From positions 25,001 through 89,000 of the forward strand of contig JAUCEF010000010.1 in the NCBI GenBank assembly GCA_033558025.1: a stretch of 64,000 bases of DNA. The letters run 5' to 3'. Made by a program: the position numbers and the translations under genes. How positions within the stretch are numbered: the stretch's first letter is position 1; every line of letters starts with the position of its first letter. The DNA is from Phytophthora sp. 'mugwort'. Taxonomy: Eukaryota > Oomycota > Peronosporomycetes > Peronosporales > Peronosporaceae. The notes beneath the pieces were generated by a model, which was not told the origin of the DNA, searched no databases, and was given only the letters and a program-made list of their open reading frames with translations. Positions 1 to 8,917 of this stretch are shown here, in pieces.

Positions 1-267
1 CCAATATTTAGCTTTAGATGGAATTTACCACCTACTTAGCGCTGCATTCCCAAACAACGCGACTCAAAGAAAACGGGTCGTACGCACGGGCCACTCAGGG
101 ATAAACGGGAGTATCACCCTCGATGCTGTCCTCTTCCAAGGAACTTGCCCCAAGCGCCCACGCTGACCACGCCTCTATAGACTACAATTCGCCGTGCAAA
201 ACTTGCACGGAGATTTTAAGCTTGAGCTCTTCCCGCTTCACTCGCCGTTACTAGGGGAATCCTTGTT

Positions 268-300
<33 letters not shown>

Positions 301-335
301 GTTCAGCGGGTAATCTTGCCTGATATCAGGTCCAA
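1..335 (-). rRNA. Large-subunit (28S-type) rRNA, 5' end, partial
   Basis: The plus strand carries the complement of the conserved 5' end of eukaryotic LSU rRNA, including the universal ITS4 priming region near 279-298 and the stretch just downstream of ITS2 (GCTGAACTTAAGC on the minus strand). The gene reads leftward and leaves the window at base 1, so only the first ~335 bases are present. No obvious lesion was seen here, but the unit it belongs to is rearranged upstream (5.8S broken at 838), so it may not be a functional repeat. The exact ITS2/LSU boundary is approximate. Confidence 0.92.
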
Positions 336-758
336 TTGAGATGCATACAACCGAAGTCGCACACACTAATTTCCCAAATGGGTCGACACTCGACAGCCGA
401 AGCCGCCACTCTACTTCGCACAGCAAAGCCAATTCAAAAGCCAAGCCTCGCATAGCTACGGTTCACCAATCTATCACGCCACAGCAGAAAAAACATCCAA
501 TAAGCGCCTGTTCAGCCGAAGCCAACCATACCGCAAATCGAACACTTCTCCATTAACGCTGCAGCAGACGGACAGCCGCCGTTTTGCCACACAGGCAGCC
601 TCCACAATCAGCCTCGCCACGCTTTTTGAGCAAAGAGAAGTACAGTTTAGTACATTTCAAAGGACTCGCAGTAAATCCGAAAATTCGCCGCAAGACACTT
701 CACATCTGGCATATCCTCCACCGACTACACGGAAGGAAGAAAACCAAGTTTGATGTAC
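336..758 (-). other. Internal transcribed spacer 2 (ITS2), Phytophthora-type
   Basis: Spacer between the 5.8S 3' end and the LSU 5' end, read on the minus strand. Its length (~420 bp) and sequence, including the TTTGCTGTGCGAAGTAGAG stretch and the alternating G/T-rich loops, resemble ITS2 of the oomycete genus Phytophthora as I know it. This is the main taxonomic clue in the window. Species cannot be assigned by eye, and a degenerate rDNA copy would be a poor barcode. Confidence 0.85.
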
Positions 759-838
759 GGACACTGATACAGGCATACTTCCAGGACTAACCCGGAAGTG
801 CAATATGCGTTCAAAATTTCGATGACTCACTGAATCCT
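759..838 (-). rRNA. 5.8S rRNA, truncated: 3' half only
   Basis: The minus strand reads the conserved 3' part of 5.8S (GGATTCAGTGAGTCATCGAA, then the TTTTGAACGCATATTGCACTT block). The match stops abruptly at ~838: instead of the expected upstream GAATTGC and the invariant 5.8S 5' half, the sequence switches to a second copy of the ITS2 3' end (841-1013). About half of 5.8S is therefore missing and this cannot be a working 5.8S gene. Confidence 0.88.
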
Positions 839-840
839 AG

Positions 841-1013
841 ATGCATACAACCGAAGTCGCACACACTAATTTCCCAAATGGGTCGACACGCGACAGCCGA
901 AGCCGCCACTCTACTTCGCACAGCAAAGCCAATTCAAAAGCCAAGCCTCGCATAGCTACGGTTCACCAATCTATCACGCCACAGCAGAAAAAACATCCAA
1001 TAAGTGCCTGTTC
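841..1013 (-). repeat. Second copy of the ITS2 3' end joined to the broken 5.8S
   Basis: Bases 841-1013 repeat 341-513 in the same orientation at an offset of exactly 500 bp. Two substitutions were seen by eye: 390 T versus 890 G, and 505 C versus 1005 T. On the minus strand this puts an ITS2 3' fragment upstream of a truncated 5.8S, an order that does not occur in a normal rDNA repeat. It most likely arose by illegitimate recombination between rDNA units, or is an assembly join. Beyond 1013 the sequence no longer resembles rDNA. Confidence 0.9.
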
Positions 1014-1049
1014 TTGTCAACGTTACCAGTTGACTTGAAACGTTGAAGC

Positions 1050-1254
1050 TAATAATCGTTAAGGAAGCAAAAGCAAAAGTGATCATGTTGAGATTGGCTG
1101 TGAGTGAACAGATGGCTAGAGGAAAAACCCAGGTCAGTCCAACCGACTGGCCAGGCTTAACAACCTCACAACCTGTGCGTCCCGTTGGGATTCTTCACCC
1201 GAGTCCCACATCTGCCCGTTGTGGAAGGATATCAACTTGTCATGCTGAAATTCC
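1050..1254 (-). repeat. Copia-1 3' LTR
   Basis: Aligns by eye to 5749-5928: shared blocks include the complements of CAGTCCAACCGAC, CCCGTTGGGATTCTT and GCCCGTTGTGGAAGGAT. About 25 bases longer than its partner because of an insertion near 1095-1120. Its inner edge (right end on the plus strand) runs into a C homopolymer. Confidence 0.75.
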
Positions 1255-1264
1255 CCCCCCCCCG
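1253..1264 (-). other. Copia-1 candidate polypurine tract
   Basis: A run of C on the plus strand (G on the coding strand) lies directly upstream of the 3' LTR in element orientation, the usual position of the second-strand primer. The homopolymer may have changed in length. Confidence 0.55.
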
Positions 1265-1359
1265 CAGCGCGCACGACATGGGTGAACCTACATAACACAA
1301 CAATCATGTGAGTACCAATAACCCTTTTTCCTAAGCGCCACCTTTTTTGCTGTAACTTC

Positions 1360-1545
1360 ATGTCGCCTTTTTTCTGGTCAAGACCGATTTCTTGCTCTTG
1401 CACGCTGCCTTTCCTGGCCAAGATCTCACCGTTTCTTCATTTCCAGTTCATGACTGCACTTTGTCTTTGCTCGACGCCGTTCCTGGCCAAGACCACATTC
1501 CATCCTTACACGCCGCCGTTCCTGGCCAAGACACTATTTTGGGTA
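1360..1545. repeat. Degenerate tandem repeats in the Copia-1 3' untranslated region
   Basis: Four copies of a motif close to GCCGTTCCTGGCCAAGAC occur at about 1363, 1407, 1471 and 1519, spaced roughly 45-65 bp apart between the end of pol and the 3' LTR. On the plus strand the linkers are pyrimidine-rich. Repeats like these near LTRs can act as enhancer or packaging elements in retrotransposons; that role is inference here. Confidence 0.6.
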
Positions 1546-1679
1546 CACTCCCCCGTCTCTTGACTGTCCTTCAAGTGCTTATCGCGGGAACTGATCCCGC
1601 GTGTGTCCTCCTTCCCTAATGAGTCGACTCTGCCTGTATTCCTTTGTCATGACAGTTAATTCCAAGTTATTCGCAAGAT

Positions 1680-2355
1680 ACTCGAATTGTACTCGAGCAA
1701 GCGCTTTGGTGAAAATATCCGCCAGATTATCCATGGTGGGTACATACTGAAGCTTCAAGTCCTTGACTTGGACATGCTCTTGTACAAAGTGATACCGTAC
1801 ATCAATGTGCTTTGTTCGTGCGTGTTGTGCCGGATTTTCCGCGATCGCAATGCACGCCTGATTGGCTTTTTTTTACCACCGTAGTTACTGTGGATATCCC
1901 AGTTCCATCAGTAGCTGCTATAGAAGTAAAACTTCACGTCCGCAATGAGCCAATGCAATTTACGCTGCTTCTGCGGTTGACTGAGCTACAATTCGTTGCT
2001 TCCGACTGCTCCACGTTACCGCACAGTTCGCCAGCATAGTGACAAAACCGGATACTTATTTTCTTTCTTCTTCGTTTGATGCATAATCTGAGTCCGTGAA
2101 TGCTTGCAGCTTCACTCTCTCCCCGAAAACTCGAGTTCCCAGTCAGCCGGCTTTTTAATGTATTCAATAATTTGTTTCACGGCTTCCCAATGGGTTTTTC
2201 ATAGGCATTAAGAAATCGGCTTACATCCTGGACAGCGTTTGCGGTATCTGGTCGACTTCCAACCATCATATACATCAGACTGCTCACCGCTTGGCGACAT
2301 GGCTTTGCTTCCAACTCAGCCATTTCATCTCCACTTCGGTTATCTGATGGATTCA
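1680..2355 (-). pseudogene. Copia-1 RNase H region of pol, degenerate
   Basis: The minus strand near 1691-1720 encodes A-D-I-F-T-K-A-L-A, matching the ADxLTKxL signature at the end of Ty1/copia RNase H. The following ~600 bases keep recognisable stretches interrupted by stops and shifts. RNase H would degrade the RNA template during cDNA synthesis. Not expressible as a continuous protein. Confidence 0.7.
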
Positions 2356-3538
2356 CTAATTTCTTGCCTGGGACCGACGGAAATGCGTCTCGTGTGCATG
2401 CGTCAAATTAATTCTCTCAGCAATATTCAGCGCATTCATTTCCTGGCTGATCCACAGCTTTTTCTTCTGACGATCCCGGGTAATTTTGAGTCCAAGTAAA
2501 TAACTGATAGCTCCTAGTTCTTTGGCTTTGAATTTGTGCGTATTGTCTTCTTCATCGCTTCCACAAGAGATGGCGCGGTTGCGGCCAGCACTAAATCGTC
2601 CACATAACTTACCACGATCTGCAGTCCGTGATCGTCGTGACGAACATACACACATGCTTCACACTGCAGAGATTCGAACCCTTCGGTCACCAAATGCACC
2701 GTCAACGCTTTGTGCCATGCACGTGGTGCTAGTTTTAATGCATAGAGACTCTCCAGTAATCGGCACACTTTGCCTTCTTTACCAGGACATTCCATATTTT
2801 CTGGTTGCTCATGAATACTTCTTCAAGTATTCCGTTTAGAAAGGTCGAGTTAGTATTCATCTGCTCACACTCAAGGTCGGCAATGCAAACGATCCCCATT
2901 AATACTCGCAGTGACTCAAGCCGGATTACGGGCGCAAATACGACGTCATAGTCGACATTTTTCACTTGGTGGTATCCGATCACTACTAACCGGGCTTTAT
3001 ACCTTTCGATACTTCCATCACTCTGGTATTTGATATTGAAAATCCACTTGCATGGAAAAGCTCTTTTTCCTGGAGGCAGGGATTCGAGAGACCACGTCTT
3101 GTTAGCCATCAAAGCGTCTCCTTCACGGGCAACAGCCGCTCGCCAGTCGGACGAATCCGATCGTGATATTGCATCATGGTAGCTTGCAGGATCTGGTCCT
3201 AGCCCAGAATTCAGAGCTGTGGTTAGCGCTTCTTTGCATTTAAGATCCTCGATTGCAACGAGAGTGGCAACTTGTTGTTGCTTCTGAGTAGCATGCAATA
3301 ACGAACTCGGTAGAATACTGGTATGCGCTTGTGGTCCGATCAACGTAGCAACCCACGGCGCGACTGCAGGAGCGTACGGGGGAAGCGCTTCTACCACAGT
3401 GGTGGTCATCAGAGACTGAGTGCCAAATTCATTAATGAACTCTTCTAGTAACACAATGTCAATGGCCGACGATTTTCTGCAGCGGGCTGTAAAAGGGAAA
3501 ATCCGCAATTGTTGATGCCATCCTCGAGTAATAGTCAA
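2356..3538 (-). pseudogene. Copia-1 reverse transcriptase region of pol, broken
   Basis: Two overlapping minus-strand frames (3538-2735 and 2795-2356) carry the Ty1/copia reverse transcriptase: KCKWIFNIKY-like entry (CKWIFNIKYQSDGSIERYKA), the KARLVVIGY block, and the catalytic YVDDL box at about 2600-2615 inside IVVSYVDDLVLAATAP. The aspartate pair is intact, but at least one frameshift near 2735-2795 and another near 2514 separate the blocks. The N-terminal part up to ~3540 continues toward integrase in a different frame. Confidence 0.85.
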
Positions 3539-3541
3539 ATG

Positions 3542-4484
3542 TCACCCCAGATAAGCTAGAACATTTTGCGTACTCGTGACGCTTTTTAAGTCCAAGGCTG
3601 CTGCGGAGTCATTCTCGTTAAACGTAACGTGAATAGACGCGATAATTGAATTGCTCTCACAGTCCAACACCAACCACCCTTTTGAGTGGGTGCATAGCCA
3701 ATAAAAATCCCACGAAATGCGCGCGAACCAAGTTTTGGCGTTTCCGGGACTTGATTTGCTAGACGTCGATAATTCCACTCCTCAAGCTTCTTCGGTAGAT
3801 ATACATAGCCGATCGAGCCGAACACTCATAGATGACGAATATCTGGCTTGTACCCATGCCAGAGCTCGAACGGTGTTCATCCAGTTCCGGTGGTACGCGT
3901 CCGGTTGTAGGTGTACACCATCGCTTGAACCGCCTTGGCCCATAATTGTTTTGTAGCAGCTTCAGCAATTAGCACGGTTGGCACCTTGTTGAATATCACG
4001 CGAAAGCGAACTTCGGCCATTCCATTCCGCTCTGGCGTGTGCGGAATATTGTCTCATGCAGTATCCCGTTCATACCGCAGTACGCTTCCACTCGTTTATC
4101 AATATACTTGACTCCATTGTCGCTGATGAAGCGTTTAATTGATCGATTTTGTTGTGTCTCAACAAGGGCCTTGTACTGGAGAAAGTGCGCTAACATTTCG
4201 GATCGTTCACGAAGCTGCTATATGTAGCAGTAACGTGAGTATCCGTCGACAAAGAGGAGAACGTAGGAGAACGTAGCGCTCGCCATGGCGCGATGGTATT
4301 TCAACAGGTTCGGCGATATCGTTGTGCACAACGGCAATACAAACCGTTATCCCCAATCGAGGTGCAGAGGGAAAACTGGCTCTGCGTTTAGTTCCTAGTT
4401 CGCAGGCATCACAGGGAAGGCGTTCACGTTCGGGAAGTATCTCCAGCCCAGTAACAGCTGTTGCTTGCACCGTGGAGCATGCCG
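3542..4484 (-). pseudogene. Copia-1 protease/integrase region of pol, broken
   Basis: Minus-strand frames at 4578-4207, 4196-3996, 3968-3759 and 3825-3542 together give a copia integrase: a pre-integrase region with paired cysteines (LPCDACELGTK), the core block with SDNGVKY (aspartate of the DDE triad) and a C-terminal region ending in GIFIGYAPTQKGG. Every junction needs a frame change. No clear protease active site (DSG) was found in this copy. Confidence 0.78.
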
Positions 4485-5432
4485 TTAATCCGCACGCTTT
4501 TTCCAGCACAGCTGGCAATGAAGTACTTGTACTGGATTTTGGTCCTTCGGTGGTTTGCAACAACTTGCTGTTGACCAAAATCCACTGAAATTCCTCGCTT
4601 CGAAGATGTTTACTCGGAGTGAGCAGTTCTGTTTAAAATGCCCTGATTTACGACAGTAGTAACACTGTAGTACCGATCCGTTCTGACTTGGCCGATCCGT
4701 CCCTGTGCCATGACTGGTTGGTCGTGCTGGCCCACGGCCAAAGGACTGCTGCCGCTGATGTAATCGTGCTGCAAGGAGCGCCTCGGCTTGCAGCTCTGCT
4801 TCATCCCCTTGTCGGTCTATAGCAGCAGCTGCTGCATCCGACCCCAATTCTGCGGTCTTTCTACTCTGAAGGCGACGGGCATACTCGGCCATCACATTAT
4901 TCTCCATACTTTGCCATGTAAGTGGACGACCTTGCGTAAAATAGACGCTCTTGAATTGGCCCCAGGACGAGGGTAGACTCGTCAGTAATTTGGCAAACTC
5001 GTTCTCCATCATCGCCAGATTTTCCTTCCTGTCGTGCCAGCTTATCAGCGATCGTCTTGAGTTGATGAAGATATCCCATCATATCTTTACCGTCCATATA
5101 CTTCACATTATGAAATTCTTCGCGTAAGGTCACGAGATTTTCCCATTTCTTTTCTTCATAGGTTTGTTCGAGGTACTCCAACACTTGAGAAGCATGCTTT
5201 CGCTCTCCAACGCTCACCAAAATATCATTGGACAGCGTTTCCAGAAGGAAAGCTTGGCCCTGCGCTCACGTCGCCAAAAGTCAGCAGCACGATTTGAGGC
5301 ACTTGGAGGGGGATCCTCATCCCATGTCACAATTGCCCACAGGTTTGCTGCCTCGAGAGAAACTCGTACACGCACTTTCCACGCGCTATAATTATTCCCG
5401 TCAAAATTCCGCGTCGTACTCCACTTTGACAA
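4485..5432 (-). pseudogene. Copia-1 gag, broken, with CCHC zinc knuckle
   Basis: The minus strand from 5432 encodes a copia gag start (FDGNNYSAWKVRVRVSLE), continues in a second frame (5220-4897, LEYLEQTYEEKKWENL) and in a third (5012-4485) through LTSLPSSWGQF to a zinc knuckle CYYCRKSGHFKQNC, a perfect C-x2-C-x4-H-x4-C. Gag forms the virus-like particle and binds RNA. Two frameshifts break it. Confidence 0.82.
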
Positions 5433-5731
5433 CGCCTCGGTATCCCGGCGTGACGACGAGCGTGACCGAGAGTGTCTCTAATTCGGCGAGCACAAACGTG
5501 CATGCCATCTCTCGTATGGCGAAGACCGATATTGACGTCGAGAACGCGAACGACCACGAGGGGAAGATTGGTAACGCTGTCGTGACATCGACGCGCTCGG
5601 TCTTGCCAGGTTGCATATGATTCGCGACGTTGACATCTGTCCCATGCAGGTGAGGGAGATCTGCGCCTAGTGGACGACTCTTGCACGATACTCTGTTGAC
5701 CCCATGTTGTAGCGTCTTGCTGCCTGAGTCC

Positions 5732-5748
5732 GCGTTGGGCTCATAACC
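5732..5748 (-). promoter_or_regulatory. Copia-1 primer-binding site (half initiator tRNA-Met type)
   Basis: On the minus strand GGTTATGAGCCCAACGC directly abuts the end of the 5' LTR (…TCA). It is complementary to the anticodon stem-loop of eukaryotic initiator tRNA-Met (GGGCTCATAACC), not to its 3' CCA end, so priming by a tRNA half-molecule is expected, as known for Drosophila copia. Confidence 0.75.
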
Positions 5749-5928
5749 TGACAATCGTTGATGATTCAAAAGAAAAAGTGATCATACTGAAGAAAGACCC
5801 TGGTCAGTCCAACCGACGGACCTGGCTTAAAAAACCTCCTAACCTGTGCTTCCCGTTGGGATTCTTTAGCCGAGTCCCACACCTGCCCGTTGTGGAAGGA
5901 TTTCAACTTGTCGTGCTGAATTTCAACA
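5749..5928 (-). repeat. Copia-1 5' LTR
   Basis: On the minus strand it starts TGTTGAAATTCAGC and ends …TGTCA, immediately followed by the primer-binding site. Partner of 1050-1254. Length ~180 bp, short but within the range of Ty1/copia LTRs. Confidence 0.78.
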
Positions 5929-5994
5929 GAAGGCACCGTCCCAAAGTGCGTTCTGCGATGCCTAGCACAGCAGAAACCATCCGAGTAGGGATAT
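5929..5994. other. 66-bp spacer between Copia-1 and Gypsy-1
   Basis: The only pre-insertion sequence left between two full-length retrotransposons. One plus frame reads GTVPKCVLRCLAQQKPSE then a stop, with two closely spaced cysteines. It is too short to call a gene. Confidence 0.4.
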
Positions 5995-6391
5995 TGTAAC
6001 GGGGTTACACGAAGGTAACACGAGTGTAGCCGTGCTACGTGTTACCTTGCAGTAAATGGTACTTGATACCACTTGTGTTAACGGGATTTCATTACGTGGC
6101 CACAGGGCCACCCGATATGCATTTGACTGGGTTACAATGGTAGATAACTAGAGTCATACATTTACACCACAGGCGGCTTTGCCGAAAGATAAGCAAGCAA
6201 ATAACAGTTCAGTTTTATCATTAAAGAGAGTATTGCCCTAGGTTTAGGAATACTGACTCTTTGAGTCTCTAGTAGTATAACTAGAGTGATCTAAGCCTCT
6301 CCGGAGATCTTAGGGGTTAGGATAACCACAGCTATGACTCGGGGAGTCATACGTTTTCCTCTGACGCACTACGCTACGCAGCGCCGCTGCA
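5995..6391 (+). repeat. Gypsy-1 5' LTR
   Basis: Begins TGTAACGGGGTTACACGAAG and ends GCCGCTGCA. Nearly the whole length matches 13502-13899, with scattered substitutions and small indels (for example CAAGCAAATAACAG versus CAATAAATAGCAG). Confidence 0.9.
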
Positions 6392-6393
6392 CC

Positions 6394-6410
6394 TGGTAGC
6401 ACTTGTAGTC
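6394..6410 (+). promoter_or_regulatory. Gypsy-1 primer-binding site
   Basis: TGGTAGCACTTGTAGTC starts two bases after the LTR end. TGG is the complement of a tRNA CCA tail, so priming from a full tRNA 3' end is expected, unlike the Copia elements here. I did not identify the tRNA. Confidence 0.6.
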
Positions 6411-6443
6411 AATCCCGCACCTGAGTCTTAGGACTATTCCTCG

Positions 6444-7299
6444 GTGAGGATAGAGCAGTCAGCGTTTTCTAACCTGTCCCAGAGCCAACAAGACGCGCTG
6501 AAAAAGCTTATGTCTTTGCTTGGCCCTGAGGGCATAACGCATCTTGCTTCGCAAGGACCGGACGCGGTGAACGCGCGTCTGGAGGCGTTCTCAAGTTGCG
6601 AGAATGCTCTGTTGGAGCACCTCCAGCAGGGATGTCGGCGTCTGCATCAACGTCGACGACATCGCAGGATGGGGCCTTCCGGCCTAAACCGCTCATCGTG
6701 AGCGTCAAGACTTTTCGAAGGAAAGAAGGGGGAGAACCTCATGTTGTGGATCCGTGAGATCGAAATGGCGATGGGATCGGCCATGCTCCGTACTGAACAA
6801 CAGCGCGTGGCGCTAGCGATCTCGAAGCTCGGTGGCCGCACGAGAATGGGCACTCACGTGCGGCACGTCGGTGGACGCGGCCTTCCCGAGCTGGGAAGAG
6901 CTGAAACTCCAGCTTTCGCAAGTGTTTGCTCCGCCTAATCAGGCGTATCGCGTGAGGTCAGGATTTTTGAGTACCCGCCAGGATAAGAAGGACTTGGTGG
7001 ACTTCGTCCAAGAGTTGCGAACTCTGATCGCCGGCATGACGGTCGATCCTCTGCCAGAGGCAGTGACTGTGACAGTCTCTATGGGGGGCCTCCGCACTGG
7101 CGTGGCCAGGACGGAAGTCTTCCGCACTCATCCTTCCTCTTTTGAAGAGGTCGTGAGAGTGGCGTTGAACGCCGAGATCAACTTCAAGTCGTCTCGACTT
7201 GGCTGGGGCGTTGCCAACGCAATTCCGTCCGACGGATCGGTCCCTATGGACCTCAGCTACGCTGAAGATGAGGAACCTGAGCTTGATGCTGCCGAGTAG
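6444..7299 (+). pseudogene. Gypsy-1 gag, frameshifted
   Basis: An N-terminal stretch (from 6444, FSNLSQSQQDALKKLM) is followed, after frame changes near 6620-6830, by a typical Ty3/gypsy gag capsid block at 6832-7299 containing [39 protein letters not shown] and a methionine/glycine-rich exit. It forms the capsid. The zinc knuckle expected after it is not seen in frame; downstream 7300-7600 is scrambled. The start at 6444 is a GTG, so the true initiator is unknown. Confidence 0.78.
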
Positions 7300-8502
7300 C
7301 GTATGGGTGTTCGTCGATGCTTCATCAGCACCACCCACCTGAGGGCAACCTGCCCGTCAGGCAGGTCGCGTCAAGCTCCTACGAGCCTCCGCTCTGCATC
7401 AAGCCAAGTCATCGGCTCGTCGCGGGGAAACGGCGACACACAGTAGGCGCGGGGCGCCTTGCTGGGAAGAACTGAGTTCTGTTGAACCTCATGAAGGTGG
7501 AGGGCAACAGGGCCCAGCCCCGGAGAGAGCCGTACTCTCTAACACGGAACGTGTATGCAAGCCGGGCTTGCTCGTCGTTGAGGCGACGGCGAAGGGCTTT
7601 GAAAGCCATGGATAATATTGATCGATTCCGGAGCGTCGGACAATTACGCTCGACGCTCCACGTAAGAAGGAAGTCAGCAATACGCTGAGGCGCTCAGGGA
7701 GCGCAGGAGTGACATCATCACGGTTCGCCTAGAGACGGGGATCCGTATCACGGTGCCCAATGTTCCTGTGGACCTGGGCGTAAAATTTCTCGACTTCGAT
7801 AGCGTGGAACGCTGTCTGGTCCGGGGTCTGGATTCGAGGTACGACCTCATCCTGGGCATGGCATGGCTGGAACGCCATGAGCCATGGATTGATTGGAGGT
7901 CTAAGACCTTGGGCGCAACGCGCTTTACTCCTGGTGGAGCTTTGGTGAGTCACGAACCCACCTCTGCTAAGAAGCAAAAACGCTTTTGGCGCGGGCACTG
8001 GACTGAGTCGGTCAACGTGCTGGACATCGAAGTATCCGAACTTGTAGACACGGAAGGTGTCGAGGACAAGAGTCCCGAGCAGAGCTCGTGGGCTATGACT
8101 GGAGCGGCAGGAAACCCGCTGGGTGACACAGGTGACATGTGTCACGACAACGACACTCGTCATGATGACGGTGTGTCGTTCCACGCCATGCGTGGCGTGG
8201 CCGGCAGTATGCCGAGGCATCATGGCCGCGGGCCTCAGGATGCAAGTGGAGCGGCAGGCAATCCACTGGGTGACCGACGTCATGGTGACATTGATCACGA
8301 CAGTGACACTCATCACGACGACAAGTTGTCGCTATACGCCATGGGTGGTGTGGCCGGCCGTGGGCCCACTGATGGAGGTGACGTAGCACGTAATCCACGG
8401 GGCAGAGACTGCACCGCAGCTCTGCGACGGTTGTCGGTCAAAACATACCAGTCTCGGGTGAAAGGCACACGGTGCAAGCACCTGGAGACGCAGCTGATAT
8501 GA
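7300..8502 (+). pseudogene. Gypsy-1 protease and His/Asp-rich linker
   Basis: After a scrambled stretch (7300-7700), the frame 7753-8502 contains a retropepsin C-terminal flank, RYDLILGMAWLERHEPWIDW, the ILG(M)xWL hallmark of gypsy proteases. The active-site DTG lies upstream and was not found intact. The same frame then runs through an unusual His/Asp-rich segment built from two repeats of ~147 bp (8101-8247 and 8248-8370), with clusters such as DNDTRHDDG and HDSDTHHDD. Confidence 0.72.
8101..8370 (+). repeat. 147-bp in-frame tandem repeat, His/Asp-rich
   Basis: Copy 1 from 8101 and copy 2 from 8248 both begin GGAGCGGCAGG and share AACCCGCTGGGTGAC-like and CACGACG-like blocks. The period of 147 bp is 49 codons, so the repeat preserves frame. 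It lies in the linker between protease and reverse transcriptase. Confidence 0.65.
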
Positions 8503-8917
8503 CTGCTAGAATTTTCCGAGGCAAGCAGTCTCAGCGGGGAGAAAGCTACGACGCCAAGCGTCAGCCATGAGACGCAGAGCGTCTGATGCGTCTAGCATGA
8601 CGAGTGAAGAGACGCCTGGTGATAGCGAGCAGTTATGTACACTCGTCAACGGAGTGACAGGGGAAGTCGATGGTGACATCAGTCTAGAGACCATGCCCAC
8701 TGGGGACGCTATGTTGTAACTGGACGAGATGCCCATGGCCGAGTTCGGCGACGCCTTGAAAGGCCGGCGAGTTAGCCGAGTTGGTCATTCCACGACCTGA
8801 AGAGGAGTTAAACTCGTCGTCGCTTTTGGATAAAGTAGTCGTTGAGGACACCAAGAAGGCGCTGAATGCACGGGCAGGATCTCGATCCTCAAGGACCCCT
8901 CGGATCCGTACTACCCT

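Larger units (their letters stand above)
1050..5928 (-). mobile_element. Copia-1: Ty1/copia LTR retrotransposon, full length, degenerate
   Basis: Two direct repeats (1050-1254 and 5749-5928) flank a minus-strand gag-pol with the Ty1/copia order gag, protease/integrase, reverse transcriptase, RNase H. Flanking bases 1045-1049 (GAAGC) and 5929-5933 (GAAGG) look like a 5-bp target-site duplication with one mismatch. A primer-binding site abuts the right (5') LTR, and a run of G on the coding strand (C on plus, 1253-1264) sits where the polypurine tract should be. The reading frame is broken in many places and the LTRs differ by indels, so the copy is old and very likely inactive. Confidence 0.85.

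Noticed and set aside
341..556. Small protein-coding frames over the ITS2 region
   Set aside because: The sequence is rDNA spacer; the frames are chance.
1360..1545. CRISPR-like array
   Set aside because: Repeats are degenerate, spacing is irregular, no cas genes, and the context is a eukaryotic retrotransposon.
7729..8316. 195-codon minus-strand frame rich in Val/Thr/His
   Set aside because: Complement of the His/Asp-rich repeat of Gypsy-1; its composition is explained by the sense strand.
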